A stretch of DNA of 64,000 bases from Lucinisca nassula (GCA_963580285.1 OY757010.1:216548204-216612203); one strand, 5' to 3'; shown: positions 33,186 to 43,361, counted from the stretch's first letter. The notes: generated by a model not told the origin, from the letters alone. Numbers and translations are program-made.

Positions 33186-34104
33186 TGATAGAGACAGGTC
33201 AGTACCTTAGTTATTTTCGTGTGTTTTATGTGCCTCCACTTGAGTGAAATACCAAAACAATTTCAGGATTTATTATGGTGAAAACACAATAATAGAATCT
33301 ACTTTCGTTTTCCATATATCTGAACTTATCATCAGAACGCCTTTAAAGCGTCCAGTGAAATGACTTATTTTCAGCCATAGTTGCCTCCCTTGAAATCACC
33401 AACGTTATACAAACGTTTTAATACTATCGGTTTGCATCGGAACCGATAGATAACACCATTTCATAGTAATATTTAATATTATACACTTATCCTTCAAACA
33501 AGTGTCAGTGAGCCAGTCAATTTAGTTGTTTGCAAGGTGGGCAACTCTGACTTATACCTGTTTCTTACTTTTGTCCCAATAGGACACCCAAGTAGTTACG
33601 GGTTTAGATCGCTTTTGGCCGAACCGGTCACCAAGCGTCTGTAGTAAAGCAACATCTCTTGCTTTCTACAAAATATAAGGGTTTAAATCTTATCCCTACT
33701 TTTGCCTCCCCGAGGCACCCAGGTGGGGTGAGAATTTCATAAAGTGCATTCATTTTCTTAAGCAGCTTTCAATTTAAACACCTAGCTGATACCTAATTGT
33801 AAATAAATTTAAAAACATGTTGCTATTCTCTGTGATCACCGTATCACCATATCCAGTGATACGAACCTGAAAACTTACCTGTTGTCCGTCTGTCTGACTG
33901 TCCGTCCGTCCGTCCGTCAGTCAGTCAGTAACCCGACAGGCAGGTGATTTTCTTTGCCACTGTTCCCAGGAAGACTTAACTTTTCTAGCAAAACACAACG
34001 CGAAGTCATAAGAGTTTTCCTCTGAATGTTGGCAAATTATTAGCCTAGTGGTGGTCTCGGACTAGACGCTTTATCCTAGCCCGACCCCCCTCTAGCCTAC
34101 TACA
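33186..34104 (+). repeat. LTR 10, 5' LTR of the complete-layout element
   Basis: It starts TGATAGAG (two bases short, because of the spacer junction) and ends CTACTACA. It contains two perfect inverted repeats: CTATCGGTT/AACCGATAG (33424-33449) and CGTATCAC/GTGATACG (33840-33863). Also present are an AATAAA at 33802-33807 and a GTCC microsatellite just downstream. It differs from the 3' LTR at several positions (for example CAATTTAAACACC versus CAATTTTTAACACC), so the two do not stem from one recent integration. Confidence 0.9.
33802..33807 (+). terminator. LTR poly(A) signal
   Basis: AATAAA in TGTAAATAAATTTAAAAAC, in the 3' third of the LTR and conserved in the complete copies. It is the only hexamer of this type in that part of the LTR. 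Confidence 0.55.
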
Positions 34105-34246
34105 GATTGGTGCCGTGACCAGGATATGGTTTACGCGGTGATCATTACATCTATATCTAGAAAATGAAAATGAAATTGTAATAAAAAGTTAATAATTTAA
34201 GTTATCAAAAAGTAAAAAGTGAAGATTTCTCTGAGAAATAGTAGTA
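34105..34246 (+). other. 5' leader of the gypsy element
   Basis: From the LTR end to the ORF1 ATG. It contains the PBS and AT-rich noncoding sequence. This is the only copy of the full leader in the window. Confidence 0.75.
34108..34119 (+). promoter_or_regulatory. Primer-binding site, tRNA-His type
   Basis: TGGTGCCGTGAC, three bases after the LTR end, is complementary to the CCA end and acceptor stem of metazoan tRNA-His (…GTCACGGCACCA). The match covers 12 nt, then fails (CAGG). The tRNA sequence is recalled, not looked up. Confidence 0.7.
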
Positions 34247-36016
34247 ATGGATATGAATAAGTGCAAATCAGTTACTTTCAATACATCAAGTGCAAATGAC
34301 ATTCAAAATGGGCAATCTTATTTAAAAGCAAGCAACAGCAGCAGTAATGCCCCTTACACTGATAACAATGATTATAATGATCAGACTGCGCAAGGACAAC
34401 TATCCATTAACCCTATAGCAGCCTCCACCCCTGCAAACACTCACATGCAATCAGAAACTTGGGAACCTTTGTCAGATGGTTCTTTAGGGTCAGAAGATAG
34501 CATTTTAAGAGGGGATTCCCTGGAGCAAAGTCATGCAAAGTCATTAGATAGCTTGTTTTCACAAGAAGCATACAGCCCTGAAACATTTGTACCCTTACAT
34601 ACGCCAGTGTCACAAGAGGCATATATCCATGAAGCATTTCTACCTTTAAATGCACCAATGTCACAACAGGAAAACGGCTTTCACAGTAGCATGCTTCTTC
34701 CAGAGAGTATTAATGTCAAGTCTAGATATCAACCAGTAGCTGTCAACCATAACATTTTGCAGTTGCATTCAGTCTCTTCACCGAATAATACCCTCCATGG
34801 TAGTGGTGTTCAACTTAATACAAATGGACAAACCTTGTATTCAGCCAGAGAGCAACAAAGTCATGCAGGAGATAATTCCAACAATGATCAAAGTATACAG
34901 TTGATTAAAACACAGGTGCAACAACAAATAAGAACAATACAGCTGCAACTTCAGAAACTTTCATTTCTACAGCGACAGCAACATAAGATAGCACAAGAGC
35001 AATCGCAATTACTATTTCCAGAACAAAGCTGTTCACTGGAATATTACGGTTCATTACCAGCTCCAAGTACTGATCTTATGACACATGCACAGCACGGTGC
35101 TTTACAACGTAAAGAGCAAGCACAGGCAGCTCGTTCTATACCTCCGTCAACATTAGCACAACAGGCAGTACCACAAGTTACCTCATTCTGGGGTAACGAT
35201 ACAAATATAGGAGTTTCAACATACGAGCATGTACCCTTTGGACAACAACAAACACAGGCACAGAATTACGATTTACAAACAAACACTATACAAACCCAGC
35301 AACCAAGGGATACATCTATTCAGCGACCCTCGGATTTTGCTTCACAGCAACAAAGTAGACTTATGCCCATCGATCAACCACGTAACACAGCAACGCAACA
35401 GCTACCAATGTATTCGAATGATGAACCCTCACATCTGCAATCCGGTTACAAGTTAAATGGTTCTAATTTACCTGTTCCAATGCAAATACCAGTGACGAGG
35501 TCGACGCCGAATCAGTTTGAAAATAGTTCTACAATCCACTCAAATCACATACAATATCCTATGGCAAAATACAGTCCCACAGCTTACCATGTCATAAATG
35601 AAACTCCGATTAATACAAATCAAGCACAGCAAGTGGCTAACCCATTGTTTGTCCCACGAGCTTTAAACCTTACGTCAGTAAATTCAAACAAGGCTCAACA
35701 AGCGTCTTTTCATTTACCTGCACCTCATGCTATAAATTCTGCCTCAGTAAGATGTCAAGTGCCTCAACTGCCAAATCAGCTTGTTTCTGCACATGCACCA
35801 ATTTATTCCACATTAAATACATGTCATGAAGAGCAAACACCTAACCCAGTACCCATACCACAGGTGGTAACGTCAACTTCATCGAATGCTTGTCAGACAC
35901 AGCAAGTGCAGAATACATTGCTCGCTTCTCCAACTGATAAGTATCATAAGGGAAATACATGGCAAGTAACTAAAACGCCAAAATTCAGTACAAACGCAGT
36001 TACATACCATACCTAA
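34247..36016 (+). CDS. ORF1 of the gypsy element: Gln/Ser/Asn-rich protein, unknown
   Basis: 589 aa, intact, present once in the window. Composition is very rich in Gln, Ser, Asn and Pro. There is a Gln/Leu-rich, likely coiled-coil stretch at about 216-256 (TQVQQQIRTIQLQLQKL) and several degenerate repeats such as the two near-copies of SQEAYxxEAFxPL at about 105-135. No zinc knuckle, protease, signal peptide or membrane segment is visible. The gag domain lies in ORF2, so this is an extra protein ahead of gag-pol. The ORF2 frame is already open from 35970, overlapping ORF1 by 47 nt in the +1 frame, so ORF2 could be reached by frameshifting or reinitiation. Not recognised as any known family. 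Confidence 0.75.
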   Translation: MDMNKCKSVTFNTSSANDIQNGQSYLKASNSSSNAPYTDNNDYNDQTAQGQLSINPIAASTPANTHMQSETWEPLSDGSLGSEDSILRGDSLEQSHAKSLDSLFSQEAYSPETFVPLHTPVSQEAYIHEAFLPLNAPMSQQENGFHSSMLLPESINVKSRYQPVAVNHNILQLHSVSSPNNTLHGSGVQLNTNGQTLYSAREQQSHAGDNSNNDQSIQLIKTQVQQQIRTIQLQLQKLSFLQRQQHKIAQEQSQLLFPEQSCSLEYYGSLPAPSTDLMTHAQHGALQRKEQAQAARSIPPSTLAQQAVPQVTSFWGNDTNIGVSTYEHVPFGQQQTQAQNYDLQTNTIQTQQPRDTSIQRPSDFASQQQSRLMPIDQPRNTATQQLPMYSNDEPSHLQSGYKLNGSNLPVPMQIPVTRSTPNQFENSSTIHSNHIQYPMAKYSPTAYHVINETPINTNQAQQVANPLFVPRALNLTSVNSNKAQQASFHLPAPHAINSASVRCQVPQLPNQLVSAHAPIYSTLNTCHEEQTPNPVPIPQVVTSTSSNACQTQQVQNTLLASPTDKYHKGNTWQVTKTPKFSTNAVTYHT

Positions 36017-36059
36017 ATCAGCATCTGCGGTTGGCACACCTTTAAATATTCCTGCATAT

Positions 36060-39000
36060 GTGCAAATGGATTCAGGCAACCCTTCGCCAAAGCAAACCAT
36101 TCCAAACAAGAAGGAGATTCCTCCTGACATATTCGATGGTTCGGGCAAAACAGAATGGTCAGACTACGTCGTGCACTTCGAGCAATGCGCCAATTGGAAT
36201 CAATGGTCTGACTCACAGAAGGCACAGATGCTAAGTATCCACCTTCGAGGCGAAGCACAGCGACTGCTAAGTGGTTTGACTGTAGGTCAGTTATCAAACT
36301 ACTATGCATTGAGACAAATTGTTTCTGATCGGTATGAGCCCAAGGAAAAAGATGTTGCTTACAGATGCCAGTTTAGAATCTGCAAAAGAGAGAAAGGCGA
36401 GAGTGCATCGGATTATGGGTATCGTCTAACTAGACTTTCTCAGAAAGCTTATCCAAATTTGACGCTAAACCAACTTGAAATACACGTCCTGGATCAATTC
36501 ATCACGGGACTTGGTAACTACGAGTTACAGAAGCATGTTCAGTTTGGCCATCCCAAAACATTACATGAAGCCATTGGCATAGCAACTGAATTTGAAGCGC
36601 TTGAAGGCTCTGTGGATAGAGTAAAGAAACCTTCCATAGGAACAGAGAACATAGCACCAATTATTACGCAAAATACACATACATCGCAAATAGGTAGCAT
36701 CACCCTCGAACAGATTGATAAACTACTTGATAAGAAGCTGAATACCTTGTCTGTGAATACAAGATCAAGAAGTACCAGCCCTGCTCCTTCAAGGTTTCAA
36801 AGGTCACCTAAACCGAGAACGGAAAACAAAGAACTTCCATCAACTACTCAGTCTACTGGTGCCAGAATGGATAAACCGAGGGCTGATAAATTTTGTACAT
36901 ACTGTAAGCGATACAGACATACCATAGATGAATGCAGACAACGTAAATTTCATGAACGAAAGCAACAAGAAAAACAAGGTGATCCAGAAACCAAGGACAC
37001 TGCATACGTTATAACAACTCAGCCTCAGATAAAGACTATACCTGAGATAGTTGTCACTCCTGCAGATGTCCCAAACATTCAGGCAATCAGCCTAGAAACC
37101 CCGGAAGAAAGTTCATACGTGCTTCCTAACCTGTGCGAAAACAAGAAGTACAACAGCAATGTTTTTGAAGAGCAGCCCCTTAAACCTGTCATCACAAATC
37201 AGATCTATGACAGCAACTGTGAGATGAAAACCGATTTGACTGCAGCTTCTTGTCTCTACTTGACGACAGAAATGTACCAGTCTAAGTCAAAGCTTCTGCT
37301 TGATACAGGATCCCCTTACTCAATTCTATCCATCCAATACTTCGAAAAACTGCAAGCTAAGCACAAAATAAAACTGTCACACGATGTTGTCAAGTTAACT
37401 GCTGCTGACGGTAGCTATTTAGAGGTACGAGGTAAAGCACTCATAGATTTCTCTTCTGAAGGCCAAACCTATCAGCAAGCGTTTATTATTGCTAAGATTC
37501 AGGGCATCATAGGAATCCTAGGCATGGACTTTCTCACAAAGTACGATGGTTGTTTAAAGATAAAGCAACAAATTCTTAAAACATCAAGAGGGAAGCTTAA
37601 GCTGCATCAACAGAGTTCCAATGCATGTGCGCGTATCGTCAGTGCTGATAACATTATTATAGAAGCAAGTACAGAACGACTTATACAAGCAAAAGTAGAT
37701 CAACCGTGCATAAGAAAGGAGCAGCTCAGTTCCATAGAACCTGCAAGATACCTCACAAGCAAAGGTTGTTTTGTTGCAAGGACTTTAGTTGATCCTAATT
37801 GTGAAGATGTTGTAATGTCTGTTGTCAACTTAAGTGATCAGGCAGTGAAAATAAACGAACAGTCACTACTAGGGAAATTAGAAGATGTCGAGGAAGTTTA
37901 CACAGAGCACACAGTCTCAAGCACTTACTCACAAAATATAAGTAAACTACCTGGCCACTTGGACATTCTACTTCAGAATGCCTCAAACAAGTTAACAGCA
38001 GCGGAAAAACAAAAACTCTCGGAAGTACTTATGCAGTTTCAGGATATCTTCACAACTCCTGATGGTACACTTGGACAAACAAACCTCGTAGAGCACGAGA
38101 TAGAAACAGGAGATAATAGGCCAATAAAACTACCGCCTAGGAGAATCCCGATTTTCAAACGTGACCAAGTTGATGAAGAATTACAGAAGATGTTAGATCA
38201 GGGAATAGTGGAACCAAGCGACAGCCCATGGTCGGCCCCAATTTGTTTGGCAAAGAAGAAAGATGGGAGTTGTCGATTTTGTATAGATTTTCGAAAACTG
38301 AATGCGGTTACAATTAAAGATGCTTTTCCCCTTCCACGCATTGACGACACGTTCGATTCCTTGTCTGGATCACTGTGGTTTAGCACATTAGACCTGACAA
38401 GCGGTTATTGGCAGATAAAATTGTCTGAGAAGAGTAAAAAGAAGTCCGCATTTGTAACTCCTCATCGTGGACTATTTCATTTTAATGTAATGCCATTCGG
38501 GCTTACTAATGCCCCCGCAACATTTCAGAGACTCATGGAAAAAGTGCTGTTTGGCCTAACCCCTCAGAAGTGCTTATGTTACCTAGATGACATAATTATA
38601 CTTGGAAGAACATTTGATCAGGCACTTGAAAACCTAACGATGGTATTCCAACGTCTTCGTCAAGCCAATCTAAAGCTCAAACCTAAGAAATGCTTCCTTT
38701 TTCAGCCAAGGGTAACATATTTAGGTCATGTGGTGTCAGAAGAAGGAATTTCCTGCGATACCGCAAAGATTGAATCTGTCAAACACTGGCCAAGTCCGAC
38801 AAACAAAGCTGAAGTACGATCAATTCTTGGATTGATAGGCTACTACAGAAAGTTTATTCCTTCATTTTCCTCCCGAGCAAGCCCTTTAACAAAGCTCACT
38901 CGCCAAAAGGCGAAATTCCACTGGACTCAAGAATGTGAAAATGCTTTGCAAGATCTGAAAGACTGCTTGATAAACAGTCCCATACTTGCCTTCCCAAAGT

Positions 39001-41282
39001 CTTCAGGAATGTTTGTTCTTGATACAGATGCAAGCTTGCATGGAATAGGAGGTGCACTATCACAAATCCAAGACAACGAAGAGAAGGTTATCGCATACGC
39101 AAGTCGAACACTAAACACAGCACAACAACAATACTGCACAACGAAAAGAGAGCTACTTGCAGTGGTAACTTTCATGAAGCACTTTAAACACTATTTACTA
39201 GGTCAAAGGTTTACCATCAGAACAGACCATGCACCACTCATTTGGTTAAGAAATTTCAAAGAAACTGAAGGTATCATAGCTAGATGGATAAGCACTATTG
39301 AGACATTTGACTACACAATACAATACAGACCGGGCAGAAAACACCAAAATGCAGACGCCCTTTCTAGAAAACCAAACAGAAAATGTCCAAATTTGTCCTG
39401 TTTCGATTGCTATCCCTGCAGTCCTGATTTAGGTGTGGACAATAATGGGGGAGCCGATAACAGGCAATCGGTCACATCGACCGAAGTGAACGAGGAGAAT
39501 ATGTGTTCCTACGAGTCCCCTGCCACTCCTTCTAGTCCCGCGCCGGGGCAACCAGATAGGAAGACAGTCCCATCGACCGTCTTGACTCTAGGTGCACATA
39601 GTAACTACGAATCACCTATCAGCCTAGTACTTCCTGAAACGCGTCCGAATAATGACAGGGATAGCACGCCGAATTGGCTTCCAACTTGGAGCCATGACGA
39701 ATTGAGCGAAATGCAAATGGAAGACAATTCCATTGGCTTACTTTTAGAACGTAAGTTAGCAAATCAGAAACCCACGTCGGAATATATTAGTAAAGCTAAT
39801 TCCACTGTCAAGGCTTTATGGTATCAATGGGATACATTGGAAATAAAAAATGGTATTCTATACCGGCAATGTGAAGATAACAAGGGTTTTACAGTCTTCC
39901 AGGTAGTTGCACCCGAAGCTATACGCCAGCTCATTTTTACCAATCTTCACTCAGCGCGAACCGCGGGCCACCTCGGTCGGGATCGAACAATTGAAAGTGT
40001 AAAGTCTCGATATTACTGGCCTGGATTAAGAAATGATATAAGTCGGTGGATAAAGGAATGTGACATATGCGCAAGAGCAAAGCCTGGCCCTGGTTTAGGG
40101 AAGTCTGCACTTAAACAGTTCCGCGTAAATGAAGTTTTACGTTGTGTAGCCGTTGATATTTTCGGTCCTTTACCATTGACAGAAAATGAAAATCAGTATA
40201 TAATAGTGTTAGGTGATTATTTTTCTAAATGGGTAGATGCGTGGGCAGTGCCCAATCACACTGCACAAACGGTAGCAGATAAGATAGTTGTTGAATTCTT
40301 CACAAAATATGGCTGCCCAGCTCAGATCCATACCGATCAAGGGAGAGAATTCCAGTCCGAACTCTTCCGATTAGTGTGTGAAAAATTCGGAATAGAACAG
40401 ACGCGAACTGCCCAATATAGACCAAATTCCGATGGTCTTGTGGAAAGGTTTAACCGAACCCTCAAACAAATGCTAAGAACGTTTAGCGCAGAAAATCCAC
40501 GAGATTGGGACGATCATTTACCATATCTATTAATGGCTTATCGCGCTTCCCAGCATAACAGCACCGGTTGCACGCCGAATTTGCTATTTCTACAGCGAGA
40601 GATAGCATGTCCCCTTGATCTTATGGTAGGACTACCACCTAATACATTAGACGATATTTGTCCCATTCAATATGTAGAATGGGTGAAGTCGGCAATGAAC
40701 ATAACCCATGAGTTCGTATTCAAAGAATTAGGAATAGCTGCAACTAGACAGAAAACCTATCATGATCGTGGCTTAAAATCCAGAAATTACAATGTAGGAG
40801 ACTGGGTATGGCGTTTCTATCCACCTACTGAAAGTCTAAAGCTTGGTTTGGGATGGACTGGGCCATACTTAATAGTAAATAAGTTTTCAGACCTCACGTA
40901 TTCCATACAAAAGTCCGAGGCTTCTCCCATTGTAAATGTCCATGTCGATCATATAAAACCCTATGAAGGACAAAATGCACCAAAAAGTTGGTTAACTGTC
41001 ATAGACACATCAAATGTCGCCAATGACAATCCAAGCATATCAAATGGAGATTTATCAGATATGGTAGAAAATGAAATTCCACTGCCGTATGAAAGCACAA
41101 ACATTTCCAATGAAAATCTCGCCAATGCAGATAAAATGCAAAGGTACGAAGACGAATCATTAGATTTTCCCAAACAAAGCTATCAGCCTGACAATGGTAA
41201 AAGACCAACGACAGGTCTACCCACAATCAGGTCACGAAGAGAAAGAGCAGTAAAACCGCGACAGATTTGGTCGCCTTCTTAA
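36060..41282 (+). CDS. gag-pol: ORF2: Ty3/gypsy gag-pol polyprotein (intact)
   Basis: 1740 codons counted from 36060 (a GTG codon); the first ATG is 36066. Domains in order: retrotransposon gag (about 15-190), CCHC knuckle C279-x2-C282-x4-H287-x4-C292, aspartic protease with DTGS at about 415, RT (about 700-880) with YLDD at 841-844, RNase H (about 980-1100; DTDAS, then KRELLA), and integrase. The integrase has an HHCC zinc domain (about 1295-1335), then D1366, D1426 and E1462, which gives D-x35-E. A GPY-type motif (WTGPYL) lies near 1600; no chromodomain is seen. All catalytic residues looked for are present and no stop occurs, so the polyprotein may be functional. It is the only such copy in the window. 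The frame is +1 relative to ORF1. Confidence 0.93.
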   Translation: MQMDSGNPSPKQTIPNKKEIPPDIFDGSGKTEWSDYVVHFEQCANWNQWSDSQKAQMLSIHLRGEAQRLLSGLTVGQLSNYYALRQIVSDRYEPKEKDVAYRCQFRICKREKGESASDYGYRLTRLSQKAYPNLTLNQLEIHVLDQFITGLGNYELQKHVQFGHPKTLHEAIGIATEFEALEGSVDRVKKPSIGTENIAPIITQNTHTSQIGSITLEQIDKLLDKKLNTLSVNTRSRSTSPAPSRFQRSPKPRTENKELPSTTQSTGARMDKPRADKFCTYCKRYRHTIDECRQRKFHERKQQEKQGDPETKDTAYVITTQPQIKTIPEIVVTPADVPNIQAISLETPEESSYVLPNLCENKKYNSNVFEEQPLKPVITNQIYDSNCEMKTDLTAASCLYLTTEMYQSKSKLLLDTGSPYSILSIQYFEKLQAKHKIKLSHDVVKLTAADGSYLEVRGKALIDFSSEGQTYQQAFIIAKIQGIIGILGMDFLTKYDGCLKIKQQILKTSRGKLKLHQQSSNACARIVSADNIIIEASTERLIQAKVDQPCIRKEQLSSIEPARYLTSKGCFVARTLVDPNCEDVVMSVVNLSDQAVKINEQSLLGKLEDVEEVYTEHTVSSTYSQNISKLPGHLDILLQNASNKLTAAEKQKLSEVLMQFQDIFTTPDGTLGQTNLVEHEIETGDNRPIKLPPRRIPIFKRDQVDEELQKMLDQGIVEPSDSPWSAPICLAKKKDGSCRFCIDFRKLNAVTIKDAFPLPRIDDTFDSLSGSLWFSTLDLTSGYWQIKLSEKSKKKSAFVTPHRGLFHFNVMPFGLTNAPATFQRLMEKVLFGLTPQKCLCYLDDIIILGRTFDQALENLTMVFQRLRQANLKLKPKKCFLFQPRVTYLGHVVSEEGISCDTAKIESVKHWPSPTNKAEVRSILGLIGYYRKFIPSFSSRASPLTKLTRQKAKFHWTQECENALQDLKDCLINSPILAFPKSSGMFVLDTDASLHGIGGALSQIQDNEEKVIAYASRTLNTAQQQYCTTKRELLAVVTFMKHFKHYLLGQRFTIRTDHAPLIWLRNFKETEGIIARWISTIETFDYTIQYRPGRKHQNADALSRKPNRKCPNLSCFDCYPCSPDLGVDNNGGADNRQSVTSTEVNEENMCSYESPATPSSPAPGQPDRKTVPSTVLTLGAHSNYESPISLVLPETRPNNDRDSTPNWLPTWSHDELSEMQMEDNSIGLLLERKLANQKPTSEYISKANSTVKALWYQWDTLEIKNGILYRQCEDNKGFTVFQVVAPEAIRQLIFTNLHSARTAGHLGRDRTIESVKSRYYWPGLRNDISRWIKECDICARAKPGPGLGKSALKQFRVNEVLRCVAVDIFGPLPLTENENQYIIVLGDYFSKWVDAWAVPNHTAQTVADKIVVEFFTKYGCPAQIHTDQGREFQSELFRLVCEKFGIEQTRTAQYRPNSDGLVERFNRTLKQMLRTFSAENPRDWDDHLPYLLMAYRASQHNSTGCTPNLLFLQREIACPLDLMVGLPPNTLDDICPIQYVEWVKSAMNITHEFVFKELGIAATRQKTYHDRGLKSRNYNVGDWVWRFYPPTESLKLGLGWTGPYLIVNKFSDLTYSIQKSEASPIVNVHVDHIKPYEGQNAPKSWLTVIDTSNVANDNPSISNGDLSDMVENEIPLPYESTNISNENLANADKMQRYEDESLDFPKQSYQPDNGKRPTTGLPTIRSRRERAVKPRQIWSPS

Positions 41283-41673
41283 AATCTAAAGACAATTATA
41301 ATGTAATACAGATTGGTAATATGTAAAGATAAACCATATGATGTAAATATAGTCTTTGATAAAAGACATTTATAAATGTTAGTTTTCATGCAAAATTGTT
41401 GTAAAAGAGTTCAAAAGCTTAAATATCACAAGCATATAAAATATTGTAAAACAATGTTAATAAATATATGTGAATATAAAGGTTAAAACATAATATTTTC
41501 ATCTCAAAAGGAAGATGGATAAAAATATGTTAAACCTGTAAAACATAAAATATGTAAATAAATATCAATCAAAAATGAATGCACTTCTATTTTCCAAAAA
41601 AAAAAAAATGCCCTCGTAAAAATATATAAATAAATCTGGCTCAAACCAAGTCACATCGTATTTTACCAAGAAG
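41283..41673 (+). other. Noncoding tail between gag-pol and ORF3
   Basis: AT-rich spacer. TACAGATTGGT occurs at about 41308, and an A-rich run at 41596-41608 (a T-rich, shorter form in other copies). The TATATAAATA box is at 41623-41632. Confidence 0.7.
41623..41632 (+). promoter_or_regulatory. TATA box upstream of ORF3 in the complete-layout element
   Basis: TATATAAATA, 42 bp before the ATG at 41674. The spacing and sequence are the same as at 13317. It suggests that ORF3 may be transcribed on its own instead of from the LTR. Confidence 0.45.
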
Positions 41674-42281
41674 ATGTTGTTCACTGCAGATTTTCTGCAA
41701 AGTTATTTTCGTCTGTACAGAATGGAAGAGATATCAATAGTAGCAAAGGACAATGAAGTTACTGATTTTCTTAAACATGAGCGGCCCCTGTGGCCTCAAG
41801 CTCCTAAATCATGTACTGTGGCGGAATGCGATCAGACCAGAGCATATAGTTTTTTTCGTGATTTTATGGACCACTGGAAACTGACTCTTCCTATAAATGT
41901 AAAATATGCAGACGTCTGTATGGAACAATTAAACACAAGAAGGCGCATGAAAAGGCAAAATGTCACTCAGGACAACATGTCGAGTTTGAAACAATTGTCA
42001 AACCGAACATTAATTATATTGACCCAAAAGACAAACTACCATATCAGTTGGGAACTAAAGAATTCAGAAATGATATGAGGAAAGTTCAAAGAGAGTTGGC
42101 ATCTGCTAAGAGGAAAGTTGATGCCTTAGAATGGCAAAGGAGACATTCGGAGTTGTCTGTAGAGGAAGTTAAACACCATGTTTGTCGTGATGAAAGAGTA
42201 GTAGAAAGACATGGAAAAGTGTACAAGGACACTAACATGTGGGAATCTCCATCAAAGAGGAAGCGAATAAGATTGGAATAA
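41674..42281 (+). pseudogene. ORF3 of the complete-layout element, 16-bp deletion
   Basis: A deletion of 16 bp at 41880/41881, between two GAAA sequences, removes the end of finger 1 and shifts the frame. The first frame ends at 42078. The coiled coil and basic tail are read separately at 42048-42281. Finger 2 is no longer in frame. The same lesion is in the unit at 48894 but not at 56101. The final stop overlaps AATAAA. Confidence 0.88.
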
Positions 42282-42434
42282 ATATATTATTCGTATCTAC
42301 GGAACGCAGAAACTCAAACATCACATTAAACCTGTCACTATCCTGAATTTAAAATTTTACCTACAGTAGATGCAATTCAAATTTATTTTATGAATATTTG
42401 TTTTTCGAATTTTCATGAAATAAATTTTCTTTAC

Positions 42435-42444
42435 AGGGGAGGAA
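42435..42444 (+). promoter_or_regulatory. Polypurine tract
   Basis: AGGGGAGGAA directly precedes TGTGATAG of LTR 11. It is the plus-strand primer site for LTR elements, and it recurs before LTRs 3, 4, 5, 6, 8, 9, 12 and 13. Confidence 0.85.
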
Positions 42445-43361
42445 TGTGATAGAGACAGGTCAGTACCTTAGTTATTTTCGTGTGTTTTATGTGCCTCCAC
42501 GTGAGTGAAATACCAAAACAATTTAAGGATTTATTATGGTGAAAACACAATAATAGAATCTACTTTCGTTTTCCATATATCTGAACTTATCATCAGAACG
42601 CCTTTAAAGCGTCCAGTGAAATGACTTATTTTCAGCCATAGTTGCCTCCCTTGAAATCACCAACGTTATACAAACGTTTTAATACTATCGGTTTGCATCG
42701 GAACCGATAGATAACACCATTTCATAGTAATATTTAATATTATACACTTATCCTTCAAACAAGTGTCAGTGAGCCAGTCAATTTAGTTGTTTGCAAGGTG
42801 GGCAACTCTGACTTATACCTGTTTCTTACTTTTGTCCCAATAGGACACCCAAGTAGTTACGGGTTTAGATCGCTTTTGGCCGAACCGGTCACCAAGCGTC
42901 TGTAGTAAAGCAACATCTCTTGCTTTCTACAAAATATAAGGGTTTAAATCTTATCCCTACTTTTGCCTCCCCGAGGCACCCAGGTGGGGTGAGAATTTCA
43001 TAAAGTGCATTCATTTTCTTAAGCAGCTTTCAATTTTTAACACCTAGCTGATACCTAATTGTAAATAAATTTAAAAATATGTTGCTATTCTCTGTGATCA
43101 CCGTATCACCATATCCAGTGATACGAACCTGAAAACTTACCTGTTGTCCGTCTGTCTGACTGTCCGTCCGTCCGTCCGTCCGTCAGTCAGTAACCCGACA
43201 GGCAGGTGATTTTCTTTGCCACTTTTCCCAGGAAGACTTAACTTTTCTAGCAAAACACAACGCGAAGTCATAAGAGTTTTCCTCAGAATGTTGGCAAATT
43301 ATTAGCCTAGTGGTGGTCTCGGACTAGACGCTTTATCCTAGCCCGACCCCCTCTAGCCTAC
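42445..43361 (+). repeat. LTR 11, 3' LTR of the complete-layout element
   Basis: It starts TGTGATAG and breaks off at CTCTAGCCTAC, three or so bases before the normal end. It runs into ACCGATCAG and then gag sequence, so it also serves as the 5' LTR of the next unit. It shares ATTTAAGGATT and CTCAGAATGTT variants with LTR 12. Confidence 0.9.
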
